This document shows positions 51,764 to 60,880 of a stretch of DNA of 64,000 nucleotides, piece after piece. The notes beneath the pieces were generated by a model that searched no databases, was not told where the DNA came from, and saw only the letters and a program-made list of their open reading frames with translations. Where the stretch lies: positions 38,449-102,448 of the forward strand of contig PHEQ01000015.1 in the NCBI GenBank assembly GCA_002842985.1, read 5' to 3'. The position numbers were made by a program, and so were the translations under genes. Origin of the DNA: Alphaproteobacteria bacterium HGW-Alphaproteobacteria-1. Lineage in GTDB: Bacteria > Pseudomonadota > Alphaproteobacteria > Rhodobacterales > Rhodobacteraceae. Position 1 is the stretch's first letter. Each line of letters starts with the position of its first letter.

Positions 51764-52870
51764 TTACCGCGCCGCCTCCAGCACCTCTCGCACCGCCTCG
51801 ATGGGCACGTCCGAGGTGACGAAAGCCTCGCCGATCCCCCGCGCCAGCACGAATCGCAGCGTCCCATCCACCACCTTCTTGTCCTGACCCATAAGGCGGA
51901 TCAGATGATCACTATCCGGCAACTCTCCTTCAATATCAGATAGATCAACCTTCATGTTCATGTCGCGCAGATGGGCGCGCACCCGGCTCGGCTCCTCCTG
52001 AGAACACAGCCCCAGCCACGCCGAGAGCGAAAACGCCAGCGCACACCCGACCGCCACCCCCTCGCCATGCAAGAGCCGCGCCCCGTCATAGTGCGTGGCG
52101 GCCTCCAGCGCATGACAGAATGTATGGCCGAGGTTGAGAAGCGCGCGGTCGCCCTGCTCGGTCTCGTCGCGCACGACGATCTCGGCCTTCATCTCGACCG
52201 ACCGTTTCACAAGATGGATGCGCGCCGCCATATCGCCCGTAGCGGCGCGTGAACCATTGCTTTCAAGCCATTGAAAAAATTGACGGTCGCCCAAAAGTCC
52301 GTATTTCACCACCTCGCCGTAACCCGCCAGATAGTCCCGCTCGTTCAGCGTCCCCAACACCTCGGTATCGGCCAGAACGAGCGAAGGCTGATGAAACGCC
52401 CCGATCAGGTTCTTGCCCTGTGGCGCATTGATCCCGGTCTTGCCGCCCACGGAACTGTCCACCTGCGCCAGAAGGCTTGTCGGCACCTGCACGAACCGCA
52501 CCCCCCGCCGCAGGATCGCGGCGGCAAAACCCACAAGATCGCCGATCACCCCGCCGCCAAGCGCCACGACCATATCGCCGCGCTCGATCTTCTCCTCCAG
52601 AAGCCACTCCACGACCCGTTCCAGATGCGGCCATGATTTCGTCGCCTCGCCCGGCGGCAAGGTCAGGCATGAGCAGGATATATCCTTATGTGCCAGTCCA
52701 TTACGGAACGAAGCTAAGTGCAGCTTCGCCACGGTCTCATCACTGACCACCGCCACGCGGGGGCGTCGGAGAAACGGCGCGATACGCGCACCCGCCTGCT
52801 CCAGAAGGCCCGGCCCGATCACCACGTCATAGGCCCGTTCGCCCAGCCCCACATGCACCGTTTCGATCAT
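51764..52870 (-). CDS. aroB: 3-dehydroquinate synthase
   Basis: 368-residue enzyme for the second shikimate-pathway step, turning DAHP into 3-dehydroquinate with NAD and a divalent metal. The NAD loop and active site are shown by ALGGGVIGDLVGFAAA, VPTSLLAQVDSSVGGKTGIN, AGYGEVVKYGLL and the metal ligands in NLGHTFCHALE and LLHGEGVAVG. The start overlaps the aroK stop as ATGA, so the two are coupled. Confidence 0.96.
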   Translation of the reverse strand: MIETVHVGLGERAYDVVIGPGLLEQAGARIAPFLRRPRVAVVSDETVAKLHLASFRNGLAHKDISCSCLTLPPGEATKSWPHLERVVEWLLEEKIERGDMVVALGGGVIGDLVGFAAAILRRGVRFVQVPTSLLAQVDSSVGGKTGINAPQGKNLIGAFHQPSLVLADTEVLGTLNERDYLAGYGEVVKYGLLGDRQFFQWLESNGSRAATGDMAARIHLVKRSVEMKAEIVVRDETEQGDRALLNLGHTFCHALEAATHYDGARLLHGEGVAVGCALAFSLSAWLGLCSQEEPSRVRAHLRDMNMKVDLSDIEGELPDSDHLIRLMGQDKKVVDGTLRFVLARGIGEAFVTSDVPIEAVREVLEAAR

Positions 52871-53427
52871 GTCACCTTCTCCAGAATATCGGGGCGCGTG
52901 GCCAGCGCCTCGGCCACCTGCGCCGCCATCGCCTCGATGGTGTAATCGGGTTGCGCCTTGACGCGCAGATCGGCCTGCGCATAGATCGGCACCCGCGCTT
53001 CGTAAATCTCGCGCAGCGTTTCCCTTGGTTGAGAAGTGCGCAGCAAGGGTCTGGTATTTTTGCCCTTTACGCGCGACCAGAGCAAATTCAGATCGGCGTC
53101 GAGCCAGACCGATACGCCCTTTTCCGACATCAGCCGACGGTTGCGCTCGGCCAGAAACGCACCGCCCCCCGTGGACAGGATTCCGCAATTCGCATCGAGC
53201 AAACGGTCGATCACCTCGGTCTCGCGGCGGCGAAAGAATTCCTCGCCATCGCGTTGAAATATCTCGGCAATCGTCATGTTGGCGGCCTTTTCGATCTCGG
53301 CATCGGAATCGATGAACGGCACACCCAGCCGGGACGCGAGCGCCTTGCCCACCGCTGTCTTGCCCGCGCCCATCATGCCGACGAGGACCACGGATTTCTT
53401 TAGTTTCCAGCCCGTGCAAGCCGCCAC
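52867..53427 (-). CDS. aroK: Shikimate kinase
   Basis: 186-residue kinase that phosphorylates shikimate. The P loop is VGMMGAGKTAVGKALA, the shikimate-binding DxD-like site is FIDSDAEIEK, and the STGGGAFL loop and RPLLRTSQP lid arginine are present. No ATG precedes the P loop closely; the GTG at 53427, with GGGGAG at good spacing, is the best start. The open frame continues to 53928 but crosses the divergent gene. Coupled to aroB by a 4-base overlap. Confidence 0.93.
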   Translation of the reverse strand: MAACTGWKLKKSVVLVGMMGAGKTAVGKALASRLGVPFIDSDAEIEKAANMTIAEIFQRDGEEFFRRRETEVIDRLLDANCGILSTGGGAFLAERNRRLMSEKGVSVWLDADLNLLWSRVKGKNTRPLLRTSQPRETLREIYEARVPIYAQADLRVKAQPDYTIEAMAAQVAEALATRPDILEKVT

Positions 53428-53538
53428 GCTCGGCGCTCCCCTGCCTGTTTGCGAAGTTTTTTCCTCAATGGCGTGATATTGTCGGAAATGCCAGTTATAT
53501 GTGAGCGAAAAGCACAGGGCAAACAGGCAGGACACCTC

Positions 53539-53688
53539 ATGTTTCGGCTCATCAAATGGCTGATTTACCTCACGGTTCTGGCTGTGATCGCACTCACGGC
53601 CTATGCCTATATCGGCCCCTTTTTCGGGGCGGACTTCGCGCCATCCCAAACCGAGATCCGACAAGATGTCACCCTTGAGGCAAAGTAG
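53539..53688 (+). CDS. Small membrane protein, 49 residues, unknown
   Basis: A short protein starting MFRLIKWLIYLTVLAVIALTAY, with a single transmembrane helix (residues 7-27) and a polar tail ending TEIRQDVTLEAK. The start is preceded by AGGCAGGAC. Its coding end overlaps the next gene by 23 bases, which argues that the pair is translated together. It sits at the head of the unit 53539-56121 (small protein, unknown protein, xerD), divergent from aroK-aroB. Function unknown. Confidence 0.7.
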   Translation: MFRLIKWLIYLTVLAVIALTAYAYIGPFFGADFAPSQTEIRQDVTLEAK

Positions 53689-55192
53689 CAGCGCGCTGGC
53701 CGCTGTGCTCTGGGGCGGCATGGCCATGGCGCAAGCCCCGCTCTCGGCCATCGACTGGCTGACAGAAACCCCGACGGTGACCGTGACCCCGCAAGGGCCG
53801 CCTGTTTCCGAAGGTGCGGAGGTTCCTGATATCTCCGTCACGGCCCTCGATGCACCGCGCGCCGATGCCGTTGGCCTCTTGCCGGCCACAGTCACCGGCC
53901 TGCCGACAACTCTCTGGGAAAACAGCACAACAGCGGCCCTGACCCGTTATCTGGATCGGTTGCCGGACCGCCCTTTGCCAGCGCTTCAGGCGCTTTATTA
54001 TACGCTGTTGCTGGCCGAGGCGAACCCGCCCCCCGACACCGGAGCCGAAGCGCGCTTTCTCAACGCGCGCCTTGCCGCGCTGCGCCGGTTCGGGGCGGTG
54101 GAGCCCGCGCTGGCGCTGGTCGAGCGCGCAGGGGGCGACACGCCCGCGCTTTTTGACGCCTGGCTCGATCTCGCGCTGCTGGAAGGCAGCGAGGATATGG
54201 CCTGCAAAGCGCTCGCCCGCACCCCTCATCTGAGCCGCGACTCGGGTGCGCGGGCCTACTGCCTTGCGCGCGCAGGCGATTGGGAGACGGCGGCCCTGAT
54301 CCTTCACGGGGCCGAGGTGACGGGCACGCTTGGTGAAGCCGATGTGACCCTGCTGGCGCTTTACCTCGAGCCGGAACTGATCGACGAGATTGATCCGCCA
54401 GAGCCGCCCAACCCGATGACGCCGCTGCGCTTCCGCCTTTTCGAGGCCATCGGCGCGCCGCTTGGCACGCGCGATCTGCCGCGCGCCTTCGCCATGGCCG
54501 ATCTGCGCGGCACGGCGGGATGGAAGGCCGAGATCGAGGCCGCCGAACGGCTGGCCGAAACCGGGGCCGTCGCCGGGGTTCGGCTTTTCGGGCTTTACAC
54601 CGCGCGCAAACGCGCCGCCTCGGGCGGCGTGTGGGAGCGGGTCGCCGCCATGCAGGCGCTCGATGCGGCGCTGGCCGCAGGCAATGCCGAGGCGCTGGCC
54701 CGCACCCTGCCCGAGGCATGGGCCGCCGCGCAGGAGTTGCGGCTGCAAACCGTGCTGGCCGACATCTTCGCCGAGCGCCTGCTCGGCGCGCCCCTTGACA
54801 CGGCCACACGCCCACTCGCGTCCGAAATCGTGGCGCTGTCGTCTCTCTATGAGCGCGCGAGCGAAATCCTGCCCCCCTCGACACCACGCCAGAGGCTGTT
54901 GGCCGGGCTGGCCCGCGGAACGCCGCAGGCAGACGACGCCGTGACCCCGCTGGAAAGCGCCATTGTGGATGCGTTCACCAGCGCCGCCCCCGCCCCTGAA
55001 CACCGCACCCTGATCGACGGTGGACGGCTGGGTGAGGCGATCCTGGCCGCCGCCACGCAGCTTGACGCCGCCTCCGCCCGCGCCGCGCCTTCGGCCACGC
55101 GCGCGGCACTGTCCACGCTGCGCGCCGTGGGGCTGGAGGACAGCGCCCGCCGCGCCGCGCTTCAACTGCTGCTCCTTGGCCCGGCCAGATGA
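53666..55192 (+). CDS. Exported helical-repeat protein, unknown
   Basis: 508-residue protein beginning with a signal peptide (SSSALAAVLWGGMAMAQAP). After a linker rich in Thr, Val and Pro (about 30-75), the rest is alanine- and leucine-rich alpha-helix of solenoid character (for example LPALQALYYTLLLAEANPP, LVERAGGDTPALFDAWLDLALL), without a motif I can name. It lies between the small membrane protein and xerD, with a 4-base overlap into xerD. A periplasmic scaffold is the most that can be inferred. Confidence 0.75.
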   Translation: MSPLRQSSSALAAVLWGGMAMAQAPLSAIDWLTETPTVTVTPQGPPVSEGAEVPDISVTALDAPRADAVGLLPATVTGLPTTLWENSTTAALTRYLDRLPDRPLPALQALYYTLLLAEANPPPDTGAEARFLNARLAALRRFGAVEPALALVERAGGDTPALFDAWLDLALLEGSEDMACKALARTPHLSRDSGARAYCLARAGDWETAALILHGAEVTGTLGEADVTLLALYLEPELIDEIDPPEPPNPMTPLRFRLFEAIGAPLGTRDLPRAFAMADLRGTAGWKAEIEAAERLAETGAVAGVRLFGLYTARKRAASGGVWERVAAMQALDAALAAGNAEALARTLPEAWAAAQELRLQTVLADIFAERLLGAPLDTATRPLASEIVALSSLYERASEILPPSTPRQRLLAGLARGTPQADDAVTPLESAIVDAFTSAAPAPEHRTLIDGGRLGEAILAAATQLDAASARAAPSATRAALSTLRAVGLEDSARRAALQLLLLGPAR

Positions 55193-56121
55193 CCGACGAG
55201 ACCCGCATCGCCACCTTCCTCGAGGCACAGGCCGCCGAGCTTGGGGCCGCACGCAACACGCTTCTGGCCTATGGCCGCGACCTCAAGGATTACGCGGGCT
55301 GGCTCTCGCGGCGGGGCGGCGCGTTGCTGACCGCCACGCAAGAGGATGTGCAAAGCTACCTGATCGCCTGCGATGCCGAGGGGCTGGCAAAATCGACACG
55401 GGCGCGGCGGCTGTCATCGGTCCGACAGTTCTACCGATTTGCCGTCGAGGAGGGCTGGCGCGCCGATCACCCTGCGATCCGTCTCAAGGGGCCGGGGCGC
55501 ATGCGTCACCTGCCCGGCACGCTGAGCGTGGCCGAGGTCGAGCGGCTTCTGGTCAGCGCGCCGTCGGTCGGGCGCGGCGCGGCAGAGCGGGCGCGCAACG
55601 CAGCCCTTGTCAGCCTCCTTTATGCCACCGGAATGCGGGTGAGCGAGTTGGTGGAACTGCCGGTCGCGGCGGCGCGCGGCCGCCCCGAGATGCTGCTTGT
55701 GCGCGGCAAGGGCGGCAAGGAACGGCTGGTGCCGCTATCGCCGCCCGCGCGCGCCGCGCTCGATGACTGGCTGCGCGCGCGCGATGCCGACAAGACGCGC
55801 GCGGCATCGCCGCATCTCTTCCCGTCTGGCGGCAAGACGGGGCACCTGACGCGCCATCGCTTTTACGGGCTGATCAAGGAAATCGCCATCGCCGCCGGGG
55901 TCGATCCCGCGCAGGTCACACCCCACCGGCTGCGTCACGCCTTCGCCACGCATCTGCTGGCCAACGGGGCCGATCTGCGGGTGATCCAGACATTACTGGG
56001 CCATGCCGATATCGCGACCACCGAGATCTACACCCATGTGCTCGACGCCCGCCTGCGCGCGCTGGTGGAAGAGCATCACCCGCTTGCCCGCGTCCCGCGA
56101 ACCGACGCGTCAAAGCCTTGA
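55189..56121 (+). CDS. xerD: Site-specific tyrosine recombinase XerD
   Basis: 310-residue recombinase that resolves chromosome dimers at dif with XerC. The N-terminal SAM-like domain (about 1-105) is followed by the catalytic domain with all expected residues: R150 in ATGMRVSEL, K174 in RGKGGKERLVPLS, H246 and R249 in PHRLRHAFATHLL, H272 in LLGHADI and nucleophile Y281 in TEIYTHV. Its housekeeping context and length point to XerD rather than a phage or integron integrase. It begins inside the end of the preceding gene. Confidence 0.93.
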   Translation: MTDETRIATFLEAQAAELGAARNTLLAYGRDLKDYAGWLSRRGGALLTATQEDVQSYLIACDAEGLAKSTRARRLSSVRQFYRFAVEEGWRADHPAIRLKGPGRMRHLPGTLSVAEVERLLVSAPSVGRGAAERARNAALVSLLYATGMRVSELVELPVAAARGRPEMLLVRGKGGKERLVPLSPPARAALDDWLRARDADKTRAASPHLFPSGGKTGHLTRHRFYGLIKEIAIAAGVDPAQVTPHRLRHAFATHLLANGADLRVIQTLLGHADIATTEIYTHVLDARLRALVEEHHPLARVPRTDASKP

Positions 56122-56174
56122 ACACACGCGCCGGACACATCATAACCACCCCATGAAACAAGGGATTTCAACGG

Positions 56175-57482
56175 ATGGATGCGACCGGCGCGGCGCTTGA
56201 CCTCACCTTCTGGATCACCGTGGGGGCGATCCTCGGACTTCTGGTGCTGTCGGGGTTCTTCTCGGGCAGCGAGACGGCGCTGACGGCAGCCTCGCGCGGC
56301 AAGCTGCGCGCGCAGGCCGAGAAGGGATCGAAGGGCGCGGGCACCGCGCTCACCATCACCGAGGACAACGAGCGGCTGATCGGCTCGGTTCTGCTGGGCA
56401 ACAATCTGGTCAATATCCTTGCCGCCTCGCTGGCCACGGCGCTGTTCACCCGGCTCTTCGGCGAGAGCGGCGTGGCGCTTGCCACGCTGGTGATGACGCT
56501 TCTGGTGCTGATCTTCGCCGAGGTGTTGCCCAAGACCTATGCCATCACCAATGCCGAGACGGCCGCGGCGCGCACCGCGCCGATCATCGTCTGGGTGATC
56601 CGCATCTTCGATCCCATGGTGAGCGCCGTGCGCTGGTTCGTGCGCCTCATCCTGCGCGGGTTCGGCGTGCAGGCCGATCCCGACAGCCATATCCTTGCCG
56701 TGCGCGAGGAGATCGCGGGTGCGCTCTATCTCGGCCAATCCGAAGGCGTCGTGGAAAAGGAGGACCGTGACCGCATTCTCGGCGCGCTCGATCTGGGCGA
56801 ACGCGCCGTCGAGGAGATCATGCTCCACCGCTCGCGCATCGAGATGATCGACGCGGGCGACGATCCGCAGGCGATCCTCGACCAATGCCTCAAGAGCAAT
56901 CACACCCGTCTGCCGCTCTATCAGGACGACCCCGACAACATCATCGGCGTGGTTCATGCCAAGGACTTGTTGCGCGCCATGCACAAGCTGGTGAGCGAGA
57001 GCGGCAAGGGCGCGGCGGCGCTGGCCGAATTCGACATCCGCAGCATCGCGCGCGAGCCCTATTTCGTGCCCGAGACCACTACGCTCGACGATCAGATGCG
57101 GCAATTTCTGCGGATGCGCAGCCATTTCGCGCTGGTGGTGGACGAATACGGCGCGCTTCAGGGCCTCATCACGCTGGAGGATATCCTGGAAGAGATCGTG
57201 GGCGAGATCGTCGACGAATTTGATGCCGTGGCCGATCACATGGTGCGCCGCACGCCCGAGGGCGATTACCTTATCGACGGGGCCATGACGATCCGCGATC
57301 TCAACCGCGCGCTGGACTGGTCGCTGCCCGACGAGGCGGCCAACACCGTTGCGGGCCTCGTGATCCACGAGGCGCAGATGATCCCGGCGGTGGATCAGGT
57401 GTTCATCTTCCACGGCTTCCGGTTTCAGGTGATATCGCGCAAGGACAACCGCCTGACCCGGCTCAAGATCCGCAGGCTCTGA
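56175..57482 (+). CDS. CNNM/CorC-type membrane protein with CBS domains (HlyC/CorC family)
   Basis: 435-residue protein with an N-terminal DUF21/CNNM membrane domain (four helices, about residues 8-160, starting with LLVLSGFFSGSETALTAASRG), a pair of CBS domains (about 200-330, with HTRLPLYQDDPDNIIGVVHAKDLL and VVDEYGALQGLITLEDILEEIVGEI), and the C-terminal CorC_HlyC transporter-associated domain. The family exports magnesium or cobalt or protects against excess of them. The haemolysin name is historical. It lies 54 bases after xerD. Confidence 0.92.
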   Translation: MDATGAALDLTFWITVGAILGLLVLSGFFSGSETALTAASRGKLRAQAEKGSKGAGTALTITEDNERLIGSVLLGNNLVNILAASLATALFTRLFGESGVALATLVMTLLVLIFAEVLPKTYAITNAETAAARTAPIIVWVIRIFDPMVSAVRWFVRLILRGFGVQADPDSHILAVREEIAGALYLGQSEGVVEKEDRDRILGALDLGERAVEEIMLHRSRIEMIDAGDDPQAILDQCLKSNHTRLPLYQDDPDNIIGVVHAKDLLRAMHKLVSESGKGAAALAEFDIRSIAREPYFVPETTTLDDQMRQFLRMRSHFALVVDEYGALQGLITLEDILEEIVGEIVDEFDAVADHMVRRTPEGDYLIDGAMTIRDLNRALDWSLPDEAANTVAGLVIHEAQMIPAVDQVFIFHGFRFQVISRKDNRLTRLKIRRL

Positions 57483-57494
57483 GCGCGGCGCGGC

Positions 57495-58241
57495 TCAGTT
57501 GGTGCGAATCTCGTCGGCAATCGCCTGCATCTGGTCCTGCGGCATGTAACCGCGCAGCATATGCTCATCCATGACGAAGGCGGGCGTTCCGTTGACCCGC
57601 AGCCTTTGGGCCAGGGCGTGATTGGCGGCGATGATCTCTGTCACGGCGTCGGCTTCCATCTCGGCGACAATCGCGTTGGCGTCGAGGCCAAGCGCATCGG
57701 CCAGCCGGGTAAAGCCGGCCGCGTTCATCGCGCCGGTATAGCTCATGAGCGCGTCATGCACCGACTTGTAGGCCTCGTCGCCCGCCACCCGTTTCGTGGC
57801 GATGGCAAAACGCGAGGCCGCGACGGACTCTTCGCCGAGGATCGGAAATTCCTTGAGGACGAACCGGATATTGCCATCCGCCGCCAGAAGCCCCGCCACC
57901 TCGCCATGGGCGCGACGGCAAAAGCTGCACCGGTAATCCATGAATTCGACCAGCGTGATATCGCCCTCGGGATTGCCGCCCACCCAGTCGCCCGGCGCAT
58001 GGAAGAGCGCATCGGCATTCGCGCGCACAAGTTCCACGTCGGCGGCGGCCTCACCGGCGGCCTGCCGCTCTTCGAGCACGGCGACGGCCTCCATGATCAC
58101 CTCGGGGTTTTCAAGCAGGTAGGCGCGGATCTCCGCGCGCAGCGCGTCTCGCTCGGTGTCGGCAAGGTTTCCCAGATCAAGCGCCTGCACGGGCAGCGCG
58201 GTGCCCAGGGCGACAAAGGCGGCGGTAAGGCTAAGGCGCAT
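57495..58241 (-). CDS. DsbA-family thiol:disulfide oxidoreductase
   Basis: 248-residue exported thioredoxin-fold protein with a signal peptide (SLTAAFVALGTALPVQA) and the active site CSFC in FMDYRCSFCRRAHGE (cysteines 105 and 108). The cis-proline loop is VNGTPAFVMDEHML near the C terminus, and an N-terminal helical extension (RAEIRAYLLENPEVIMEAV) is typical of the Com1/ScsC-like branch. I use the ATG at 58241; a GTG two codons upstream overlaps the stop of the protease gene. Co-transcribed with the BepA-like protease, so it may oxidise or isomerise envelope proteins under the same control. Confidence 0.9.
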   Translation of the reverse strand: MRLSLTAAFVALGTALPVQALDLGNLADTERDALRAEIRAYLLENPEVIMEAVAVLEERQAAGEAAADVELVRANADALFHAPGDWVGGNPEGDITLVEFMDYRCSFCRRAHGEVAGLLAADGNIRFVLKEFPILGEESVAASRFAIATKRVAGDEAYKSVHDALMSYTGAMNAAGFTRLADALGLDANAIVAEMEADAVTEIIAANHALAQRLRVNGTPAFVMDEHMLRGYMPQDQMQAIADEIRTN

Positions 58242-58246
58242 GGTCA

Positions 58247-59578
58247 CTATCTCTTTCTCCCTTTCTCTGCGGTCTCAGCCGCGTGTAGCACATCCTGCGC
58301 GCGACGCCAGCCGGGAGAACCCTGCGGCAGAAGGCCCGAGGCGCGGTCGGCATGGATTTTCGCATCCCCAAGGCGACCGGCCATGGCATAACGCTCGGCC
58401 GTGAGGACAGAGGCCATGCCGTTATTGCCAAGCTGCGCCTCGGCCTGCGCCAGATCGCGCAGCACGCGGGAATCCCGTCCGTCGCGGGCGCGCGCGCTTT
58501 CCAGAACCTTCGCGGCCTCGCGCACCTGACCGTCAGCCAGCAGCGCGCGCCCATAGGCCCCGAGAATGAGTGCATTGCGCGGGTCGAGGTTGCTGGCGCG
58601 GGCATAGGCGGACACGGCGGGTTTGATCTGGCGGCTCTCGATCAGGATCTGGCCACGCAATTCGTGGTAATGGGCGTCGTTCGGTCGCAGGGCAATGGCC
58701 GCATCCATCGCCGCAAGCGCGCGCCCGAGATCGGCCTGCCGGTGATACGCCACCGCCTGCCGCATCAGCTTGACATCCTCGAAGCCCGATTCTCCGGCGC
58801 GGGAAAGCGTCCATTTCGGATCGCGCTGAAACGCCGAAAGCTTGCCCTTGGCACGCGCGAACCAGTAATCCGCCTCGCGATCCGGTTCGGCGCGCCAGGC
58901 CTGCGCCTCTGCCAGCGCCCGGATGCGCCGCACCCGGTCACGCGACAGCGGATGCGTCTGCGCATAGGCGTCCTGCCGCGTGAGCGAGAGCGATTCCTGA
59001 CCGGCGAAAAGGTCCATTACCTGAACCGCGCCGCGCGGGTCGATACCTGCGCGCAACAAGAAGCGCATCCCGCTTTCGTCAGCCGCGTTTTCCTCGGCGC
59101 GGGTATGGGCGAAGAACCCCCGCACCGCCGCCCCCTGCGCCCCCGCCGCCGCCCCGGCCCCAAGCGCGGCATTGCCGGTCGCAGCGCCCGCTATTCCAGC
59201 CAGGATCGTGCCAAGCACCGCGGCGTTGCGGGCATCGCGCAGATGGATCGGGCGGCGCATGAGGTGGCCGTTGGCGATATGCGCGGCCTCATGCGCGATC
59301 ACCGCCTGCAACATCGCCGGGGTCTCCATGCGCTGGACGAGACCGGAATGCACAAAGATATGGTCGGCATCGACCACAAAGGCATTGAGGCTCGGCGCGT
59401 CGATGATGAGGATGCTCACATGCTCGGGGCTGAGACCCGCCGCGCGCAATACGGGGGCCGCGAGATTGCGCATCGCGTTCTCGATGTCGGGATCACGCAG
59501 CAGGGTTACGGCGCGGGCCGGGGCCGCGACCGTCAGGCTCAGAACGATGAGGGCCGCGAATATGCGCAGGCTGAGCAT
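58247..59578 (-). CDS. BepA-like periplasmic M48 metalloprotease with TPR domain
   Basis: 443-residue exported protease. After a signal peptide (LRIFAALIVLSLTVAAPARA) comes the M48 domain, with the zinc motif HEAAH at 96-100 and a third ligand glutamate in AEENAADESG, then a C-terminal TPR region (GRALAAMDAAIALRPNDAHYHELRG and following). In E. coli, BepA degrades stalled LptD and BAM substrates, and this architecture is the same. The start at 59578 is the first residue of the signal peptide; longer frames run antisense through the aminotransferase gene. Confidence 0.9.
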   Translation of the reverse strand: MLSLRIFAALIVLSLTVAAPARAVTLLRDPDIENAMRNLAAPVLRAAGLSPEHVSILIIDAPSLNAFVVDADHIFVHSGLVQRMETPAMLQAVIAHEAAHIANGHLMRRPIHLRDARNAAVLGTILAGIAGAATGNAALGAGAAAGAQGAAVRGFFAHTRAEENAADESGMRFLLRAGIDPRGAVQVMDLFAGQESLSLTRQDAYAQTHPLSRDRVRRIRALAEAQAWRAEPDREADYWFARAKGKLSAFQRDPKWTLSRAGESGFEDVKLMRQAVAYHRQADLGRALAAMDAAIALRPNDAHYHELRGQILIESRQIKPAVSAYARASNLDPRNALILGAYGRALLADGQVREAAKVLESARARDGRDSRVLRDLAQAEAQLGNNGMASVLTAERYAMAGRLGDAKIHADRASGLLPQGSPGWRRAQDVLHAAETAEKGRKR

Positions 59579-59605
59579 TGACCTTGGCCGCCTTTCCCAG
59601 TGAAA

Positions 59606-59621
59606 CGGGGGCAAACCCCCG
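59606..59621 (+). other. Small hairpin in the leader of the aminotransferase gene
   Basis: CGGGGG-CAAA-CCCCCG is a perfect 6-bp GC stem with a four-base loop, 17 bases before the start codon and a few bases before the GAGGAGG ribosome binding site. It lies in the 60-base gap to the divergent protease gene. It may affect messenger stability or ribosome access; it is too short to call a known regulatory RNA. Confidence 0.35.
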
Positions 59622-59638
59622 CCATGAGGAGGAATGTA

Positions 59639-60784
59639 ATGCGTCCGGCCCGTCGATCCAAGGTTGATCCGTTCATCGTCATGGATGTCATGGAGGCCGC
59701 ACGCCGCGCCGAGGCCGCCGGGCGGCGCATCATCCACATGGAGGTGGGACAGCCCGGCACGCCTGCGCCCGCAGGCGCGCGCGCGGCGCTGGCCCGCGCG
59801 ATGGAGGCGGACGCACTTGGCTATACGGTGGCGCTTGGCCTGCCGGAATTGCGCGCGCGCATCGCAAGGCACTACAGCGACTGGCATGGCATCGATCTCG
59901 ACCCGGCGCGCGTGGTGGTGACACCCGGCTCTTCGGGGGCCTTCATCCTTGCCTTCACGGCGCTCTTTGACGCGGGCGCGCGCGTCGGCATCGGCGCGCC
60001 GGGCTATCCCAGCTATCGCCAGATTCTGCGCGCGCTCGATCTGGTGGCGGTGGATATCGAAACCTCGGCGGAAAACCGCCTGCAACCCGCGCCCGACGAT
60101 CTGGCGGGCCGCGATCTGGCCGGGCTTCTGGTGGCCAGCCCCGCCAACCCGAGCGGCACAATGCTCGACCCAAGCGCCCTCGCCGCGCTCATCGGGGCCG
60201 CGCAGGCCGAGGGCGCGGCCTTCATCAGCGACGAGATCTATCACGGCATCACCTATGAGGGCCGCGCGACAAGCGCGCTTGAAATCACCGACGACTGTTA
60301 CGTGATCAATTCCTTCTCCAAGTATTTCTCCATGACCGGCTGGCGCATCGGCTGGATGGTGGTGCCCGAGGACCATGTCCGCACCATCGAGCGGCTGGCG
60401 CAGAACCTCTTTATCTGTCCGCCCCATGCCAGCCAGATCGCGGCCCTTGCCGCAATGGACTGCACCGAGGAGCTTGAAGGCAACATGGCCGTCTACCGCG
60501 CCAATCGCGCGCTGATGCTCGACGGTTTGCCGAAGGCCGGATTCGACCGCATCGCGCCGCCTGACGGGGCATTCTACGTCTATGCCGATGTGCGCCACCT
60601 GACCGCTGACAGCCGCGCCCTTGCCGCCGAAATCCTGGACAGGGCGGGCGTGGCGGTGACACCGGGGCTTGATTTCGACCCGGCGCGCGGGGCGGGCACG
60701 CTGCGCTTTTCCTATGCGCGCGGCACTGCCGATATCGAGGAAGGGCTGGCGCGCCTTGCCGCTTTCATGGCTGCGCGCGGCTGA
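59639..60784 (+). CDS. PLP-dependent aminotransferase, class I/II
   Basis: 381-residue fold-type I aminotransferase related to the aspartate/aromatic aminotransferase group. Features are the PLP-phosphate loop PGSSGAFILAF, the conserved ASPANPSGTML, the aspartate-tyrosine pair in FISDEIYHGITYEG, the Schiff-base lysine K228 in INSFSKYFSMTGWRIGW, and a terminal substrate arginine in GTLRFSYARG. The ATG at 59639 has the ideal GAGGAGG site upstream, preferred over ATGs at 59600 and 59624. Substrate unknown. Confidence 0.9.
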   Translation: MRPARRSKVDPFIVMDVMEAARRAEAAGRRIIHMEVGQPGTPAPAGARAALARAMEADALGYTVALGLPELRARIARHYSDWHGIDLDPARVVVTPGSSGAFILAFTALFDAGARVGIGAPGYPSYRQILRALDLVAVDIETSAENRLQPAPDDLAGRDLAGLLVASPANPSGTMLDPSALAALIGAAQAEGAAFISDEIYHGITYEGRATSALEITDDCYVINSFSKYFSMTGWRIGWMVVPEDHVRTIERLAQNLFICPPHASQIAALAAMDCTEELEGNMAVYRANRALMLDGLPKAGFDRIAPPDGAFYVYADVRHLTADSRALAAEILDRAGVAVTPGLDFDPARGAGTLRFSYARGTADIEEGLARLAAFMAARG

Positions 60785-60880
60785 ACCACCGCCACATTCT
60801 TGCCACACACCTTGCCAAAAAGCGCCATTCCCCGGCGCTATTTCAGGATATGGCCAAGATGTGACCGAAAGGAGGGGTCG

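Noticed and set aside
55189..56121. Tyrosine recombinase as the integrase of an integrated element
   Set aside because: Neighbours are housekeeping genes, there is no tRNA gene or direct-repeat pair, and sequence features fit XerD.
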